From assembly GCA_028284925.1 (NCBI GenBank), contig JANQQT010000007.1:26707-90706 (forward strand): a stretch of DNA of 64,000 nucleotides, in the 5' to 3' direction. This document shows positions 27,016 to 37,224 of this stretch, piece by piece. The translations under genes and the position numbers were made by a program. The notes beneath the pieces are model-generated. The model made no database searches. It worked only from the letters and a program-made list of their open reading frames with translations, and was not told where the DNA came from. Position 1 is the stretch's first letter, and every line of letters starts with the position of its first letter. The stretch comes from Phycisphaeraceae bacterium. GTDB taxonomy: Bacteria > Planctomycetota > Phycisphaerae > Phycisphaerales > Zrk34.

Positions 27016-27818
27016 CTCATCTCTCCTGTCGCGACATGTCTCACGATCAATCCCGCCGCCACGAAGCCCATTGTTCCTGTCACGAATGAAGCTGCTCCCA
27101 GGCCCTGCTCACAACTTAGCCGCATACTTCCTGATTTCATCTCAGGTTTCTGTGTACACACATGGCCTTGGGGGTGAGGGTACAAGATCTCCTCACTTGT
27201 AAATACGCACGGTATGCCGAATTTCTTGCCGCTTCCGTCCTCATTGCCTTTTGGAAATCCGTGCTTCTGTCGCAGTCGCTTCCGTACGTTCTGTAGCAAC
27301 CCATCACGATAGGTCCGGGACAAGTCGGTTATCTGAATCTGCGACGCATCCAGCCTCCCGCCGGCCCCCCCTACCGTCACCACAGGCAACCCTCTATTCC
27401 GACACCCCACGATCAACAACGTCTTATTCTTCACGCTGTCAATCGCATCCAGCACATAGTCGTACTTCCCTTCCAATACCTTGTCTGCCGTTGATTCCAT
27501 AAAGAATTCATGACACCGCTCTATCTTCATCTCCGGGTTGATTTCCTCCAGCCTCTCGGCCATCACATCAATCTTTGCCCGCCCTACTGTCGATTGCATC
27601 GCGTGAACCTGGCGCGTGATATTACTCATACATACCTCGTCCAGATCTACTAACTTGATTTGCCCCACCCCACTCCGGGCCAGCGCCTCTGCCGCCCAAC
27701 TTCCCACACCGCCAATTCCAATTACCATTACCCGTGCAGCCCTCAATCGTCCCAGAGCATCACCGTTAAACAACCGGCCTATCCCTGCAAACTGCAAATC
27801 TGAATCAATCGATGACAT
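27009..27818 (-). CDS. tcdA: tRNA threonylcarbamoyladenosine dehydratase
   Basis: E1-like enzyme that cyclises t6A in tRNA to ct6A. Nucleotide motif GIGGVGSWAAEALARSG near residue 34, the E1 Arg/Asp segments SNITRQVHA and LDAIDSVKNK, and the TcdA-specific C-terminal region with TSEE and GSMRL are visible in 269 residues. With the tsaE fusion at 10 kb it indicates a full t6A/ct6A pathway. The start has TAGGAT 5 nt upstream and GGAGGA 12 nt upstream, so either leaderless or normal initiation is possible. Confidence 0.92.
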   Translation of the reverse strand: MSSIDSDLQFAGIGRLFNGDALGRLRAARVMVIGIGGVGSWAAEALARSGVGQIKLVDLDEVCMSNITRQVHAMQSTVGRAKIDVMAERLEEINPEMKIERCHEFFMESTADKVLEGKYDYVLDAIDSVKNKTLLIVGCRNRGLPVVTVGGAGGRLDASQIQITDLSRTYRDGLLQNVRKRLRQKHGFPKGNEDGSGKKFGIPCVFTSEEILYPHPQGHVCTQKPEMKSGSMRLSCEQGLGAASFVTGTMGFVAAGLIVRHVATGEMSY

Positions 27819-27890
27819 CCCCCATCCTACTCCTCCAACGCGCTCGATACAACGCCCCTTTCTCCTCGTACATTTTTGCGGGGAAGCAAC

Positions 27891-29372
27891 TTATTCTTTC
27901 TCATTCACCTGTCGCACATATTCGCGCCCAATCTCCCACACCGGTCCAGCCCCCATCACCGTCAGCAAATCATTCTCCCGACACTGCTGCTGCAAAAACC
28001 GTACGATGTCATCAAACTTTTCTATGTGCACGGCGAGCACGCCCTGTTGCTGCAGCCTATAGACCAAGTCCTGAGCGCTCACGGCACGCCGATCCGCCTC
28101 ACTATCACGGACAAAATAGATATGCGGCACGATCACGACGTCCGCCTGAGAAAAACTTTGCGCAAACTGGTCCAGGAGAAACCTTGTACGTGAATGCTGG
28201 TGTGGCTGAAACACGCAAATCACACGTCCACCCTGACTATGCGGATCGTAGTGTCCCTTTAACGCCCGCAAAGTCGTATCAATCTCTGTAGGGTGATGGC
28301 CATAGTCATCCACCACCGTTACACCCTTATGTATACCCAGAAATTGCATCCGGCGATCCAGTCCGGCGAAGGTACTCAATGCCGCGCCAATGTCCTGCCA
28401 TTCTGCTCCGAGGCGATGGGCTGTTACGGCAGCGACGGATGCATTATACGCCATATGCTCACCCGGCATGGAACAGGTGAATCGACACACTTCCTGCCCA
28501 TCATGTGCAATGGTGATCACCGGCAGCCCGCCTGATTGCCGATCGGTTTCCTCCTCCACGCCGGTTGAATCAATCGAGATTGACCAATCCGCCTGTGGCG
28601 CAAACCCGATCGTTTCCACGCGGCAATCCAGACCGGCTGTCACCGCCGTTCGGTGTGCTCCGTCGTGGTTGATCAGGAGTGAACCGTGCGGCTCGATACG
28701 CTCGGCAAACTGCGCAAACGCCTCCACGATCGAATCCAGCGAACCATAAATATCCAGATGGTCCTCTTCCAGATTCAAAATCACCCCATGCGTCGGATGA
28801 AAATTGTGGAACGATCGGTCAAATTCGCATGCCTCGCCAATCAAGACATCAGGCCGCCCCACTCTGGATCCTCCGCCGATCTGCTCACAATTTGCCCCCA
28901 CGATAAAGGATGGGTCCAGCCCACACTGAATCATCACATGAGCCAGCATTGCCGTGGTGGTCGATTTACCGTGTGTCCCCGCTATCGCCACACCCGTGCG
29001 TCCGATCATTAATCGTCCGAGCAACTCCGCGTACTTCATAACGGCGATTCCCCGCCGCCTCGCTTCTATTAGTTCCGGATGGTCATCCTTGATCGCCGCT
29101 GAAATCACAAGCAGGTCACACTTCTCTGGAACAGTATCCATATCCTGCCGAAGGGTTACCTGAATTCCGGATTCCTCCAGTGCATCCGTGAATGCGCTTT
29201 CCGTCATGTCCGTCCCGGTGCAATTCGCGTCCTGTGCACGCACAATTCTGGCTAGGCCGCACATGCCACACCCGCCAATACCCACGAAATGAACGGATTT
29301 ACCCTTGAGATTAACCTGTCCCGCCGAGGGTGCATCGATCTTCACTACTTTTTCAGTTCTGATTTTTGACAT
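27891..29372 (-). CDS. murC: UDP-N-acetylmuramate--L-alanine ligase
   Basis: Cytoplasmic peptidoglycan ligase adding L-Ala to UDP-MurNAc. The N-terminal nucleotide fold GIGGCGMCGLA, the ATP loop GTHGKSTTT, the central EACEFDRSF and HHPTEI (DDYGHHPTEI) motifs are all present in 493 residues. It is not in a dcw cluster here; neighbours are tcdA and mqnD, both unrelated. The C-terminal domain is full length. Confidence 0.96.
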   Translation of the reverse strand: MSKIRTEKVVKIDAPSAGQVNLKGKSVHFVGIGGCGMCGLARIVRAQDANCTGTDMTESAFTDALEESGIQVTLRQDMDTVPEKCDLLVISAAIKDDHPELIEARRRGIAVMKYAELLGRLMIGRTGVAIAGTHGKSTTTAMLAHVMIQCGLDPSFIVGANCEQIGGGSRVGRPDVLIGEACEFDRSFHNFHPTHGVILNLEEDHLDIYGSLDSIVEAFAQFAERIEPHGSLLINHDGAHRTAVTAGLDCRVETIGFAPQADWSISIDSTGVEEETDRQSGGLPVITIAHDGQEVCRFTCSMPGEHMAYNASVAAVTAHRLGAEWQDIGAALSTFAGLDRRMQFLGIHKGVTVVDDYGHHPTEIDTTLRALKGHYDPHSQGGRVICVFQPHQHSRTRFLLDQFAQSFSQADVVIVPHIYFVRDSEADRRAVSAQDLVYRLQQQGVLAVHIEKFDDIVRFLQQQCRENDLLTVMGAGPVWEIGREYVRQVNEKE

Positions 29373-29479
29373 GGTTCTTAAGAATTATTCGGCATGCCAT
29401 ACATCTTCACGTGAACTTATCGCACATGCAAGTATCATCAATCCTGTCCAAAACCTGACGATCACGCTACCCATGCATA

Positions 29480-30382
29480 TCATGCAGGCTTTACCCAATC
29501 CACCTCGCCGGCGTTTGGAATAATCCCCGCCTCGGCAGCTTCAGAAAGTAACTGTTCCACCGCTTTTCTTCCGGTCTCGCCATAATCCAGCGTGTAGTCG
29601 TTTACGTACATCCCGATAAACTCATCCGCCAGATCAGCACCCATATCCCGTGCATAATTCAATGCATACTCCACTGATGCCTCGCGATGCTCCAGTGCAT
29701 AGGAAATCGAACGGAGCAACACGCGGCATATCGTCCCAAACTCATCCGCCAGATCACGACGAATTGCGTTTCCGCCAAGAGGTAAAGGTAATCCGCGCGT
29801 TTCGGACCACCATTTCCCCAGATCCACCACACATTCGAGTCCTGCATTTTGATAAGTCAGTTGTCCCTCATGAATAATCAGCCCGGCATCAAACTCACCC
29901 GCCGCCACTTTGGGAATGATCTGGTCGAATTCCACGACCTCAACGTTCTCCGCTTTCACACCCTCTGATTTCAGCAGTAATTGCAACGTCAACCAGGCGC
30001 TCGTTCGAACGCCTGGAATTGCCAGCTTCAGATCACCAATCGCCTTCACTTCGTGTTTCCGAGGGGACACGACCATCGGTCCATAACCATCTCCCATCGA
30101 AGACCCGCAACTCGTCAATGCATACTCATCCGCAATGTACGGATACTGATGAATCGACAGAGCGGTTATCTCCAGCTCTCCCTTTTCCGATCGTTGATTA
30201 AGCGACTCGATATCCTCCAGGATATGCTCAAACCGATACCCGGCTGTATCAATACATGGTGTATAGGTCTTACCGCCGGGGCCACTCCCATTCGGAAAGT
30301 CCGCAAGCGGATACCACATGAAAGCGTCATCGGGATCGGGGGAATGTCCAATACGTAACATTTTCGTCGCAGTTTCTGCCAT
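29480..30382 (-). CDS. mqnD: 1,4-dihydroxy-6-naphthoate synthase
   Basis: Enzyme of the futalosine route to menaquinone, splitting cyclic dehypoxanthinylfutalosine. Family motifs: HSPDPDDAFMWYPL near the start (usual SPCPNDTF), FEHILEDIESLN, SIHQYPYIADEY, SCGSSMGDGYGP, IHEGQLTYQ and WWSETRGLPLPLGG. At 300 residues it is of normal length. ATG 30382 was chosen for AGGA 6 nt before it; 11 upstream codons are open but unsupported. Other mqn genes are not in the window. Confidence 0.9.
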   Translation of the reverse strand: MAETATKMLRIGHSPDPDDAFMWYPLADFPNGSGPGGKTYTPCIDTAGYRFEHILEDIESLNQRSEKGELEITALSIHQYPYIADEYALTSCGSSMGDGYGPMVVSPRKHEVKAIGDLKLAIPGVRTSAWLTLQLLLKSEGVKAENVEVVEFDQIIPKVAAGEFDAGLIIHEGQLTYQNAGLECVVDLGKWWSETRGLPLPLGGNAIRRDLADEFGTICRVLLRSISYALEHREASVEYALNYARDMGADLADEFIGMYVNDYTLDYGETGRKAVEQLLSEAAEAGIIPNAGEVDWVKPA

Positions 30383-30482
30383 GATCATTCCTAATAAATA
30401 CGGACACCACTCCACTCACGCCGGATAGATGACGCTCTATCCCTTAATCCCACTTGCTTATTAACTCCCCCTTACGAAGACG

Positions 30483-31391
30483 TCATTTTTCCGGCTTCAA
30501 GCCCGTTTTACCACCTTTGTCACTGGATTTTTCCCCGGATTTCTTCGATTTATCTTCCTCACTCTTCTCTTTCTTGTCTGGAGAGAGGTTGTCCCTTGCT
30601 CCCTGGTCCTTTGTATCATCGTCGTTTTTCTGGGTTCCACCACCAGATTCGGGCAGTGTCGCAGTTTTTTTGTTTTTCTGTATCCCACGAACCGCGCGAA
30701 ATACGATTGCTGACGCCAATCGCTGCTCCATCAATTCATCCCGACCCTGTGACTTCCATGTTACTCCGACTCTGCCTTTCTCCGTTTCCATACGCCCGAT
30801 CGTGAAACGCCGACTCAATGCTGAGGTATTCAATGGAATCGTGGGACGATACATTCTTTGTATTTCAACACGAACGAATAGCTCGTATTCGGCGGTGGGT
30901 GCAGTCGCCGGCCCACCCTTATGATCGTTTTTTGGATCTTTCTCATCTCCGGCTTCCGCTTGCCCATTTCCCACGTCTCCACCCGTCCTCTTATTGCTGT
31001 CCGCATTGTCTTGTTTCTTGTTGTCGTCTTCATTCTCATCTTTTGATGATTCTCTTTCCCTCGGCCTCATCTCTACCCGCACTAAACGACGATTCACATT
31101 CACCGTTGCATCATAAGCCTGGCCAAAATTGCTGTTATCACCACGCCATGGCTCGATCATCGTCGATGCCTGCTTGGGAAGAGTGGTAATGACGCCGAAG
31201 CGCCTATCCTGACGATCCACCACAAATTGTTGCTCGCGCAATACTTCTATCGTTGATGCAAAAATCTGATCAAATTCCGCACCTGCAATGGGTATGGGGT
31301 TATCCACCTTTGGCTGAGAGCACCCGACGGTAAAAATTACACCCAAGATGCCCATTACCGCCATCCAACGCCTTGCGTTCCATGCATTCAT
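30483..31391 (-). CDS. Predicted lipoprotein with charged linkers
   Basis: A 302-residue protein that I do not recognise. From ATG 31391 it has a lipoprotein signal: basic start, hydrophobic core GILGVIFT and lipobox TVGC. Two folded-looking parts (about 25-115 and 165-240), rich in beta strands with RVEMRPRE and RVEIQRMY, are separated by a Lys/Asp/Glu/Asn-rich low-complexity linker, and the last 60 residues are again charged and disordered. It is probably anchored on the periplasmic side. Divergent from the histidine kinase gene. Start uncertain by a few codons. Confidence 0.75.
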   Translation of the reverse strand: MNAWNARRWMAVMGILGVIFTVGCSQPKVDNPIPIAGAEFDQIFASTIEVLREQQFVVDRQDRRFGVITTLPKQASTMIEPWRGDNSNFGQAYDATVNVNRRLVRVEMRPRERESSKDENEDDNKKQDNADSNKRTGGDVGNGQAEAGDEKDPKNDHKGGPATAPTAEYELFVRVEIQRMYRPTIPLNTSALSRRFTIGRMETEKGRVGVTWKSQGRDELMEQRLASAIVFRAVRGIQKNKKTATLPESGGGTQKNDDDTKDQGARDNLSPDKKEKSEEDKSKKSGEKSSDKGGKTGLKPEK

Positions 31392-31571
31392 ATCCGAAGT
31401 CATCCCTGTAAATACGGTTTTCGTCCCGGAGTTTATCAAATCCATCCTAACCAGTCCATCACGCTCCCTGCCGTCAACGTTCTGGTCGCACCAAATCGAT
31501 CTCAACCCCATACTTTATCCTGCCGATCTCACACACGAGGTTAAGGCATATTACATTATCGGAGCATCCTG

Positions 31572-33194
31572 TTGCTCAACTCTACATCCACATCCCAATC
31601 CGTGCCCCACCCACGCTCGCTACCCTCCAGGACGCAATCGCTTCAGTTACGCGCCATTCTCGTTGTTGCCCTGCTGATCACCACCTCCACGGCCGTTACC
31701 GGCTACCTCATCAGCTTCAGTGCCCATAGAAACAACCAGCAAACCTTCGAACGTGATGTTGATCTTCTTGCCAATGCCACTCGCCATCTAGTCCAAACCT
31801 ACCTCCAAACGCAGGCGGAAAAACAACTCGGTGTCGCCATTAAGAAACTTCTCGCCGATCAACGAATAGCATTCATCGTTGTGCTTGATGCGGATGGGAA
31901 TACCATCGCCGAACAATACAACGAGCCTGCCGCTTATCAGGTTTTTCAGAAACATTTGCGAAGTTCGTCTGGTCAGGCCGACGCATCACTTCATCAGGTC
32001 TGGCAAATCTCACTTGGCCATGATCCTCTCCACGTCCAGCACCAGCCGTTGATCAAATCGGATTTTTCCAATACCGGTACTGACGTTCAGCATGTAGGCA
32101 CTCTGCAGTTCGCTCTTATCGATCGGAATCATTACGCATTCATCAACAGCATGCGCGGGGCGACAATCTCCATCGTCTTTGTGATCTGCCTTATTGCCCT
32201 GCCCCTCGCTATCTTTTGGGTGCGTGGCTGGATCAAACCCCTACGTAATGTCCTTGCCGGGATGATGAATCTCGGTACAGGCGGTAAGTTTCGTCCTCTT
32301 CCCAACCAGCGAAACGATGAAATCGGGATGCTTGCCAATTCGTTTAACGATATGGGTGAAAATCTCACCCTGATTCAGAATGCCATGCTCAAAACCAACG
32401 AGCATCTTGAGCAACTTGTTGATGAACGCACCAAGGCCCTTGCGGCCGCCAATAATAAGCTCCAACAAGAAATCGAGGAAAAGAACGAGTTCATTCGCGC
32501 GGTAGGTCACGATCTTGGCGCACCGCTTCGCAACATTCAGGGACTTACTAAACTCATTATTCTCAAACACAGCGAAAAAATGGATGAAGATGTTCTATCC
32601 AAACTTCAACGTATCGCGGCCAACGTCAACACTGAAAACGAACTCCTCGATGATCTCATGGAGCTTAGTCGTATCCGAACGCATCCAGGTAAGAAACAAC
32701 AAATCCATCTTACAGAGCTTGTAGAATCCGTCAGTCAATCCATGAGTTTCGATCTTGAGCAGAAGGGTATCAGAATCGAAATTGACTCGCCACTTCCGAG
32801 CGTCCATGCGAACAAGAATCGAATACGACAGGTTTATCAGAATCTATTTGACAACGCCGTAAAGTACATGCCCGCCGATGCCTGCGAACGCCGCATTCAC
32901 GTTGGAGCCAAACAGCAAGATCGACAGATCGTCCTGTACGTTCGGGACACGGGTCGCGGAATCAGTGCCAAGGACCATGACTCTATTTTTCAGGTATTTC
33001 GGAGGGGAGCGGCTAATCACGATCTCAATACCGAAGGGCGCGGCGTCGGGTTGGCAACGGTCAAAACCATCATTGAGTGTCACGGCGGAAAAATCTGGGC
33101 TGACTCCAGTCCACCTCATGGCGCCACCTTCTATTTCACCCTCGAACACCTCTCGTTTGACCAGTCCAGACCTTTGGCGTCGAATTCAGCGTAG
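31572..33194 (+). CDS. Membrane sensor histidine kinase (HAMP-HisKA-HATPase)
   Basis: A 540-residue sensor kinase. A transmembrane helix at about 30-50, an extracytoplasmic sensor of about 140 residues, a second helix near 195-218, a HAMP segment with NDEIGMLANSFNDM, a coiled coil, the phospho-acceptor His313 in VGHDLGAPLRN, and an ATPase domain with DNAVKYMP (N box), RDTGRGIS (G1) and GRGVGLATV (G2). Start is TTG at 31572 with GGAG 7 nt upstream. The next gene is a response regulator with a GGDEF domain, 127 nt downstream, the likely partner; signal unknown. Confidence 0.92.
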   Translation: MLNSTSTSQSVPHPRSLPSRTQSLQLRAILVVALLITTSTAVTGYLISFSAHRNNQQTFERDVDLLANATRHLVQTYLQTQAEKQLGVAIKKLLADQRIAFIVVLDADGNTIAEQYNEPAAYQVFQKHLRSSSGQADASLHQVWQISLGHDPLHVQHQPLIKSDFSNTGTDVQHVGTLQFALIDRNHYAFINSMRGATISIVFVICLIALPLAIFWVRGWIKPLRNVLAGMMNLGTGGKFRPLPNQRNDEIGMLANSFNDMGENLTLIQNAMLKTNEHLEQLVDERTKALAAANNKLQQEIEEKNEFIRAVGHDLGAPLRNIQGLTKLIILKHSEKMDEDVLSKLQRIAANVNTENELLDDLMELSRIRTHPGKKQQIHLTELVESVSQSMSFDLEQKGIRIEIDSPLPSVHANKNRIRQVYQNLFDNAVKYMPADACERRIHVGAKQQDRQIVLYVRDTGRGISAKDHDSIFQVFRRGAANHDLNTEGRGVGLATVKTIIECHGGKIWADSSPPHGATFYFTLEHLSFDQSRPLASNSA

Positions 33195-33321
33195 ACGGTC
33201 AAATCAGGGAAGCATGATCCCGATATCAACTAATCTACCACCTCTTTTTGTCCGATACCTATGACGAAGTTAATACTCTTGCGATTTCCCGCGACGCTCG
33301 AATTATCAGAGGGATGAACCA

Positions 33322-34395
33322 ATGGCGGTTCAACATGCTCCCCGCATCCTGTTGATCGAAGATGATCTGGATACAGCTGAGCTGATTCGGGAAACGCTGT
33401 CCGACCATTTTGGGGTGGAAACCACCAAAATTTGCCCACGATCCTCAATGGCACTTGAGCAGGACCTGAGTAAATTCGATCTCGTCCTGACGGACATCAA
33501 CCTCCCGGACGGCTCCGGCCTTGATCTCATCGCCAACCTTCTGGATCGTCGTCGGGACATCCCTATTATCGTTGTCACCAGTGAATCCGCCCTCGATAAC
33601 GCCACCTACGCTATCCAACAAGGCGCCTATGACTACGTGGTAAAATCAGGAGACTTCCTTTTTACCATACCGCTCATTGTTGAAAAGAATCTGGCTGTTT
33701 GGCGCGTCAAAGTTCAGAACATGCGCCTCCAGGCTGAAATTGAACAAACGGCTGCAGAACTTCGTGTTAAGAATAATCAACTTAAAGACCTTATCTCTCA
33801 GCTTGAAAAACAGGCCACGACCGACCCACTGACCAATCTTTCGAATCGTCGGCACATCCAAGAGACTCTCGAACGCAGTTTCTCGGAAGCCCTGCGATAC
33901 CGTACGGATCTCGCTTGCCTCATGATTGATCTGGACGGCTTCAAGGAGCTAAACGACACGCTCGGCCACCAAATGGGCGACCGCCTGCTTGAAACAACCG
34001 CCCGCGTCCTCACCACAAATTCAAGACGTTGTGATATCACCGGAAGATATGGAGGTGATGAATTTGTGGTTCTAATGCCCCATACGACGCCAACCGTCGC
34101 ACAACAGGTTGCCAAACGAATCAAATATCAGTTTGTGACAATCGTCCGGTCCATGCTTCCCAAGTTCCCCAATCTCGATCTATCTATTGGTATCGCCTGT
34201 ATTTCCATCAGTACACCACCCAGCGCGGACCATCTTGTGGCTATGGCCGACGACGCTCTCTATCAGGCCAAACAGGCCGGCAAAGCACAAATCATTACCT
34301 ATGACAAATCAGGCGCTCTAGTCGAAATCCCCGGTGAATTCCTGGAATCCGATTCCAACGACATCGCCGCCATGTTTGCCCAATCAGAGCTCTAG
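33322..34395 (+). CDS. Response regulator with diguanylate cyclase (GGDEF) output
   Basis: A PleD/WspR-like regulator of 357 residues: receiver domain with acidic pocket EDD (13-15), phospho-acceptor Asp58 in LVLTDINLPDG and the conserved VTSE; a coiled coil of about 130-165; and a GGDEF domain with TDPLTNLSNRR and active GGDEF at 244-248. The inhibitory site RxxD lies five residues before it (RRCD), so product inhibition by c-di-GMP is expected. It should make c-di-GMP when phosphorylated by the kinase just upstream. Converges with the antiporter operon with a 20-nt gap. Confidence 0.93.
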   Translation: MAVQHAPRILLIEDDLDTAELIRETLSDHFGVETTKICPRSSMALEQDLSKFDLVLTDINLPDGSGLDLIANLLDRRRDIPIIVVTSESALDNATYAIQQGAYDYVVKSGDFLFTIPLIVEKNLAVWRVKVQNMRLQAEIEQTAAELRVKNNQLKDLISQLEKQATTDPLTNLSNRRHIQETLERSFSEALRYRTDLACLMIDLDGFKELNDTLGHQMGDRLLETTARVLTTNSRRCDITGRYGGDEFVVLMPHTTPTVAQQVAKRIKYQFVTIVRSMLPKFPNLDLSIGIACISISTPPSADHLVAMADDALYQAKQAGKAQIITYDKSGALVEIPGEFLESDSNDIAAMFAQSEL

Positions 34396-34415
34396 TTTTT
34401 CCGTTTCAATGCCCG

Positions 34416-35780
34416 TCATCGACGTGGCGAAACTTCTGCCTTGCCGACCTCGTCTGTCACTACCAATCCATATCTGAAACATACCGGCCCAATCAATTGA
34501 TTGATGAATATCGCGCCTACCATCGCGGTCTTTAAGGGAACGGCCCAGTTCGAATCAGGGAATCCATCCACGATCAGCGTCACCAATACCAGCGACACCC
34601 CCGCCTGCGAAATCATCCCCAACCATATGCATCGCGACCATTTTTCATCGATACCGGCAGCCTTAATACCAAGTCGCAACCCTCCCCACGTAAAAAACAA
34701 CCGTACCACCACCAATCCGAGCGACAGGTACCACAATTCAGCGAATACTTGCAGATCAATACGTGCACCGGCCAGCGAGAAGAACAAGCAGTAGATCGGC
34801 AAGCTCATCGATTCGATTGTATGAAAGATCGGTTCGCAACCCTCTGGCCACAAATTCTTCATGATCAATCCGGCGGACAAGGCCATCAACAAAGGTTCCA
34901 GATGTCCATGATGTTTCATGATCGCAAATTTTTGCTCGCCCAACAGAGCCACCATGAAACAACACCCAATGACGAAGAACAAATAATGCGCCTTCACCCG
35001 CCTTACGTATGCCACCATCACCACGCCAATCACACCTCCAAGGAGGATCGAACCGATTAATTCAATTCCCACCACCAACAGAAACCCGCCTGATACGCTC
35101 GTTTCGTCCACCGCCGCCTTGCAGAACGCCATCGCGCCTGCAAACATCACGATCAACACCAGATCCTTAAACACCGTTACGACAAGCGTTGTCTGGCTTA
35201 ACGGCCCTGCGGCCCTATAGTCATTGATCATCGCAATCGTCACCGCCGGACTCTTGGCTACCATCACCACGCCAGCCAACACAGCGACCACCCACACCGC
35301 GGTCTCATTCTCGTTTGACAGTAGATCCACATGCGGCGCTGCGAGCAGAACCAAACCCACTATCCCTATCAGCAGGATCAGAATGTGGAATGCAAGTAAG
35401 ACAAGTATCTTTTTCGTTCGACCTTTCAGCCAACCCAAATGAATCTCTCCGCCGGCGGAGAGTGCGATCAGGGCAATCGCCAGATCGCCTGCAAACTGCG
35501 TAGGCGACGCGTCTGCGCCGCTCCTATGGATTTGTGCGGGGTGTATTAGCGACAAAATGGATGGCCCCACAACCAATCCATACACCAAATACCCCGTCAC
35601 GGCGGGCAGCGATATCTTTACGCTCATTTGCCCTGCAAGCCATGCGCCGATCATCAACAACCCCACGACTATCATCGTTCGCACCGCCTCATGCTCCTCC
35701 GGCATGCCTTTTCCCACCGAAAGAATATTAATCAAATAAGTCAATCCCACCAGAATGAGAAGGCTCAGCGCCACACGCAT
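34416..35780 (-). CDS. Cation:proton antiporter, CPA2-type (third antiporter gene of operon)
   Basis: Membrane antiporter of 454 residues with about 12 hydrophobic segments, Na+/H+ exchanger family. Motifs shared with the next upstream gene mark a tandem duplication: LIALSAGGEIHLGWLKG, SPAVTIAMINDYRAAGPLSQTTLVVTV split by short differences, and GARIDLQVF near the C-terminal half. Asp/Glu in these segments are candidates for ion coupling, but ion choice (Na+ or K+) cannot be read. It begins 1 nt after the preceding antiporter's stop. It is the last gene of the EIIA-PII-antiporter operon. Confidence 0.88.
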   Translation of the reverse strand: MRVALSLLILVGLTYLINILSVGKGMPEEHEAVRTMIVVGLLMIGAWLAGQMSVKISLPAVTGYLVYGLVVGPSILSLIHPAQIHRSGADASPTQFAGDLAIALIALSAGGEIHLGWLKGRTKKILVLLAFHILILLIGIVGLVLLAAPHVDLLSNENETAVWVVAVLAGVVMVAKSPAVTIAMINDYRAAGPLSQTTLVVTVFKDLVLIVMFAGAMAFCKAAVDETSVSGGFLLVVGIELIGSILLGGVIGVVMVAYVRRVKAHYLFFVIGCCFMVALLGEQKFAIMKHHGHLEPLLMALSAGLIMKNLWPEGCEPIFHTIESMSLPIYCLFFSLAGARIDLQVFAELWYLSLGLVVVRLFFTWGGLRLGIKAAGIDEKWSRCIWLGMISQAGVSLVLVTLIVDGFPDSNWAVPLKTAMVGAIFINQLIGPVCFRYGLVVTDEVGKAEVSPRR

Positions 35781-35781
35781 C

Positions 35782-37224
35782 CTACACCTCCGTTGCCGGC
35801 GTATGCGTCACATCCACATCTGAATTATCCTCGGACTCTGACTCAACCTGCCATGCTTCACCACTACTCACCAATGCCCATCGATAGGCTACCGGCCCCA
35901 GTAATGCGTGAATGGCTACCACACCTAACAGAAGCGCGACGAGCATCTCAGCCCAATGCTGTCCCTTAAACGCACCGGCCAAGATCGTAATCAGCGCAAG
36001 CGTCACACCTGCCTGTGGCGTCAGGCACAACCAAAACTTCCCCCGCCAGGATTCGTCTAATTTCAATCGCTTACCCACCCATCCAATCACCAGCCACAAC
36101 ACCAGAACCCTTGCCAATACCACAGTCACCACAGATCCCACCACCGTGGGGTTCGTAAACACGCTCAAATCCAGTTCCGCCCCTGCCACTGCAAAAAACA
36201 TGCAATAGACCGGCAAACTCTTATGCTCGACCAGATGAAACAGTGGGGCTGACTCATTTGGCAACCAATTCCGCATCGCCACTCCCGCGGATAATGCCAG
36301 CAATAATGGCTTCAGGTGTGCTTCCTGACCCATCAAGGTGAAGTGCACCTCTCCAATCAACGCCAGCATAAAACAAACCACCACCACCATGAAGACCAAA
36401 TGTTCCTTCATTCGACCAACCAGAATCGCCATCAGTACACCCACAATTGCTCCCAAGACGATCGATCCCAATAACTGCACGGCAACCGCAAACAAAAACC
36501 CGCCTCCTACTGCCGTGTTCTCATCCAAAACCCCTTTACCAACTCCAATGAATACCGCAAAAAGAACAATGACCAACAAGTCCTTACATACCGTCACTGC
36601 GAGCGTCGTCCGACTCATCGGTCCGTCCGCGCGAACTTCACTAATCATTGCAATCGCCACTGCCGGACTGTTGCCGGAGGCAATCAGGCTCAACAATGCC
36701 AGTCCCACGACGACCGTTACCATTCCTCCGCCCTGACTCACATCGATGATTCCAAAGACAGATTGATAGCCGGCTAAGATCGCGCCGATAACCGCCCCTA
36801 CCCCGATGACTGCTGCCAGCGTCAACACCACAACCGTTCCCAGTTGCCCTTTCAGCCAGTCAAACTTAATCTCTCCTCCGGCCGTGATGGCAATCAGCGC
36901 AATTGCCAGGTCCTTCACGAAAACCAAATCCTTAACCCCTTCACGGGGCAGAAACGGTAACACACTTTCTCCCGTTTCGTCACCTGCGATCAACTCGTAG
37001 AACGAAGGCCCCGCGAGAAGCCCAAACAGCAAATATCCGCTGATCTTTGGCAACTTCACCAGATCAAAGACGCGACCCGTGAGCCACGCGCCAAGTACGA
37101 TAAACCCACACATCAAGGCCGTCGGCGCCTTGAGCGACTCCGCGACATCCATACCTTGCTCACGCCCCCACAATACCACCCACATCACCACGGCCAAAAG
37201 TAACAGACTGGCAACCGCCCTCAC
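35782..37224 (-). CDS. Cation:proton antiporter, CPA2-type (second antiporter gene of operon)
   Basis: Paralogue of the following antiporter, 480 residues with about 12 hydrophobic segments. Shared blocks are KLPKISGYLLFGLLAGPS, LIAITAGGEIKFDWLKG, NSPAVAIAMISEVRADGP and GAELDLSVF. The C-terminal 30 residues are acidic and probably cytoplasmic, a possible docking point for regulators. Its start overlaps the stop of the preceding gene by 4 nt and its stop is 1 nt from the next start, so expression of the three membrane proteins is tightly coupled. Confidence 0.88.
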   Translation of the reverse strand: MRAVASLLLLAVVMWVVLWGREQGMDVAESLKAPTALMCGFIVLGAWLTGRVFDLVKLPKISGYLLFGLLAGPSFYELIAGDETGESVLPFLPREGVKDLVFVKDLAIALIAITAGGEIKFDWLKGQLGTVVVLTLAAVIGVGAVIGAILAGYQSVFGIIDVSQGGGMVTVVVGLALLSLIASGNSPAVAIAMISEVRADGPMSRTTLAVTVCKDLLVIVLFAVFIGVGKGVLDENTAVGGGFLFAVAVQLLGSIVLGAIVGVLMAILVGRMKEHLVFMVVVVCFMLALIGEVHFTLMGQEAHLKPLLLALSAGVAMRNWLPNESAPLFHLVEHKSLPVYCMFFAVAGAELDLSVFTNPTVVGSVVTVVLARVLVLWLVIGWVGKRLKLDESWRGKFWLCLTPQAGVTLALITILAGAFKGQHWAEMLVALLLGVVAIHALLGPVAYRWALVSSGEAWQVESESEDNSDVDVTHTPATEV

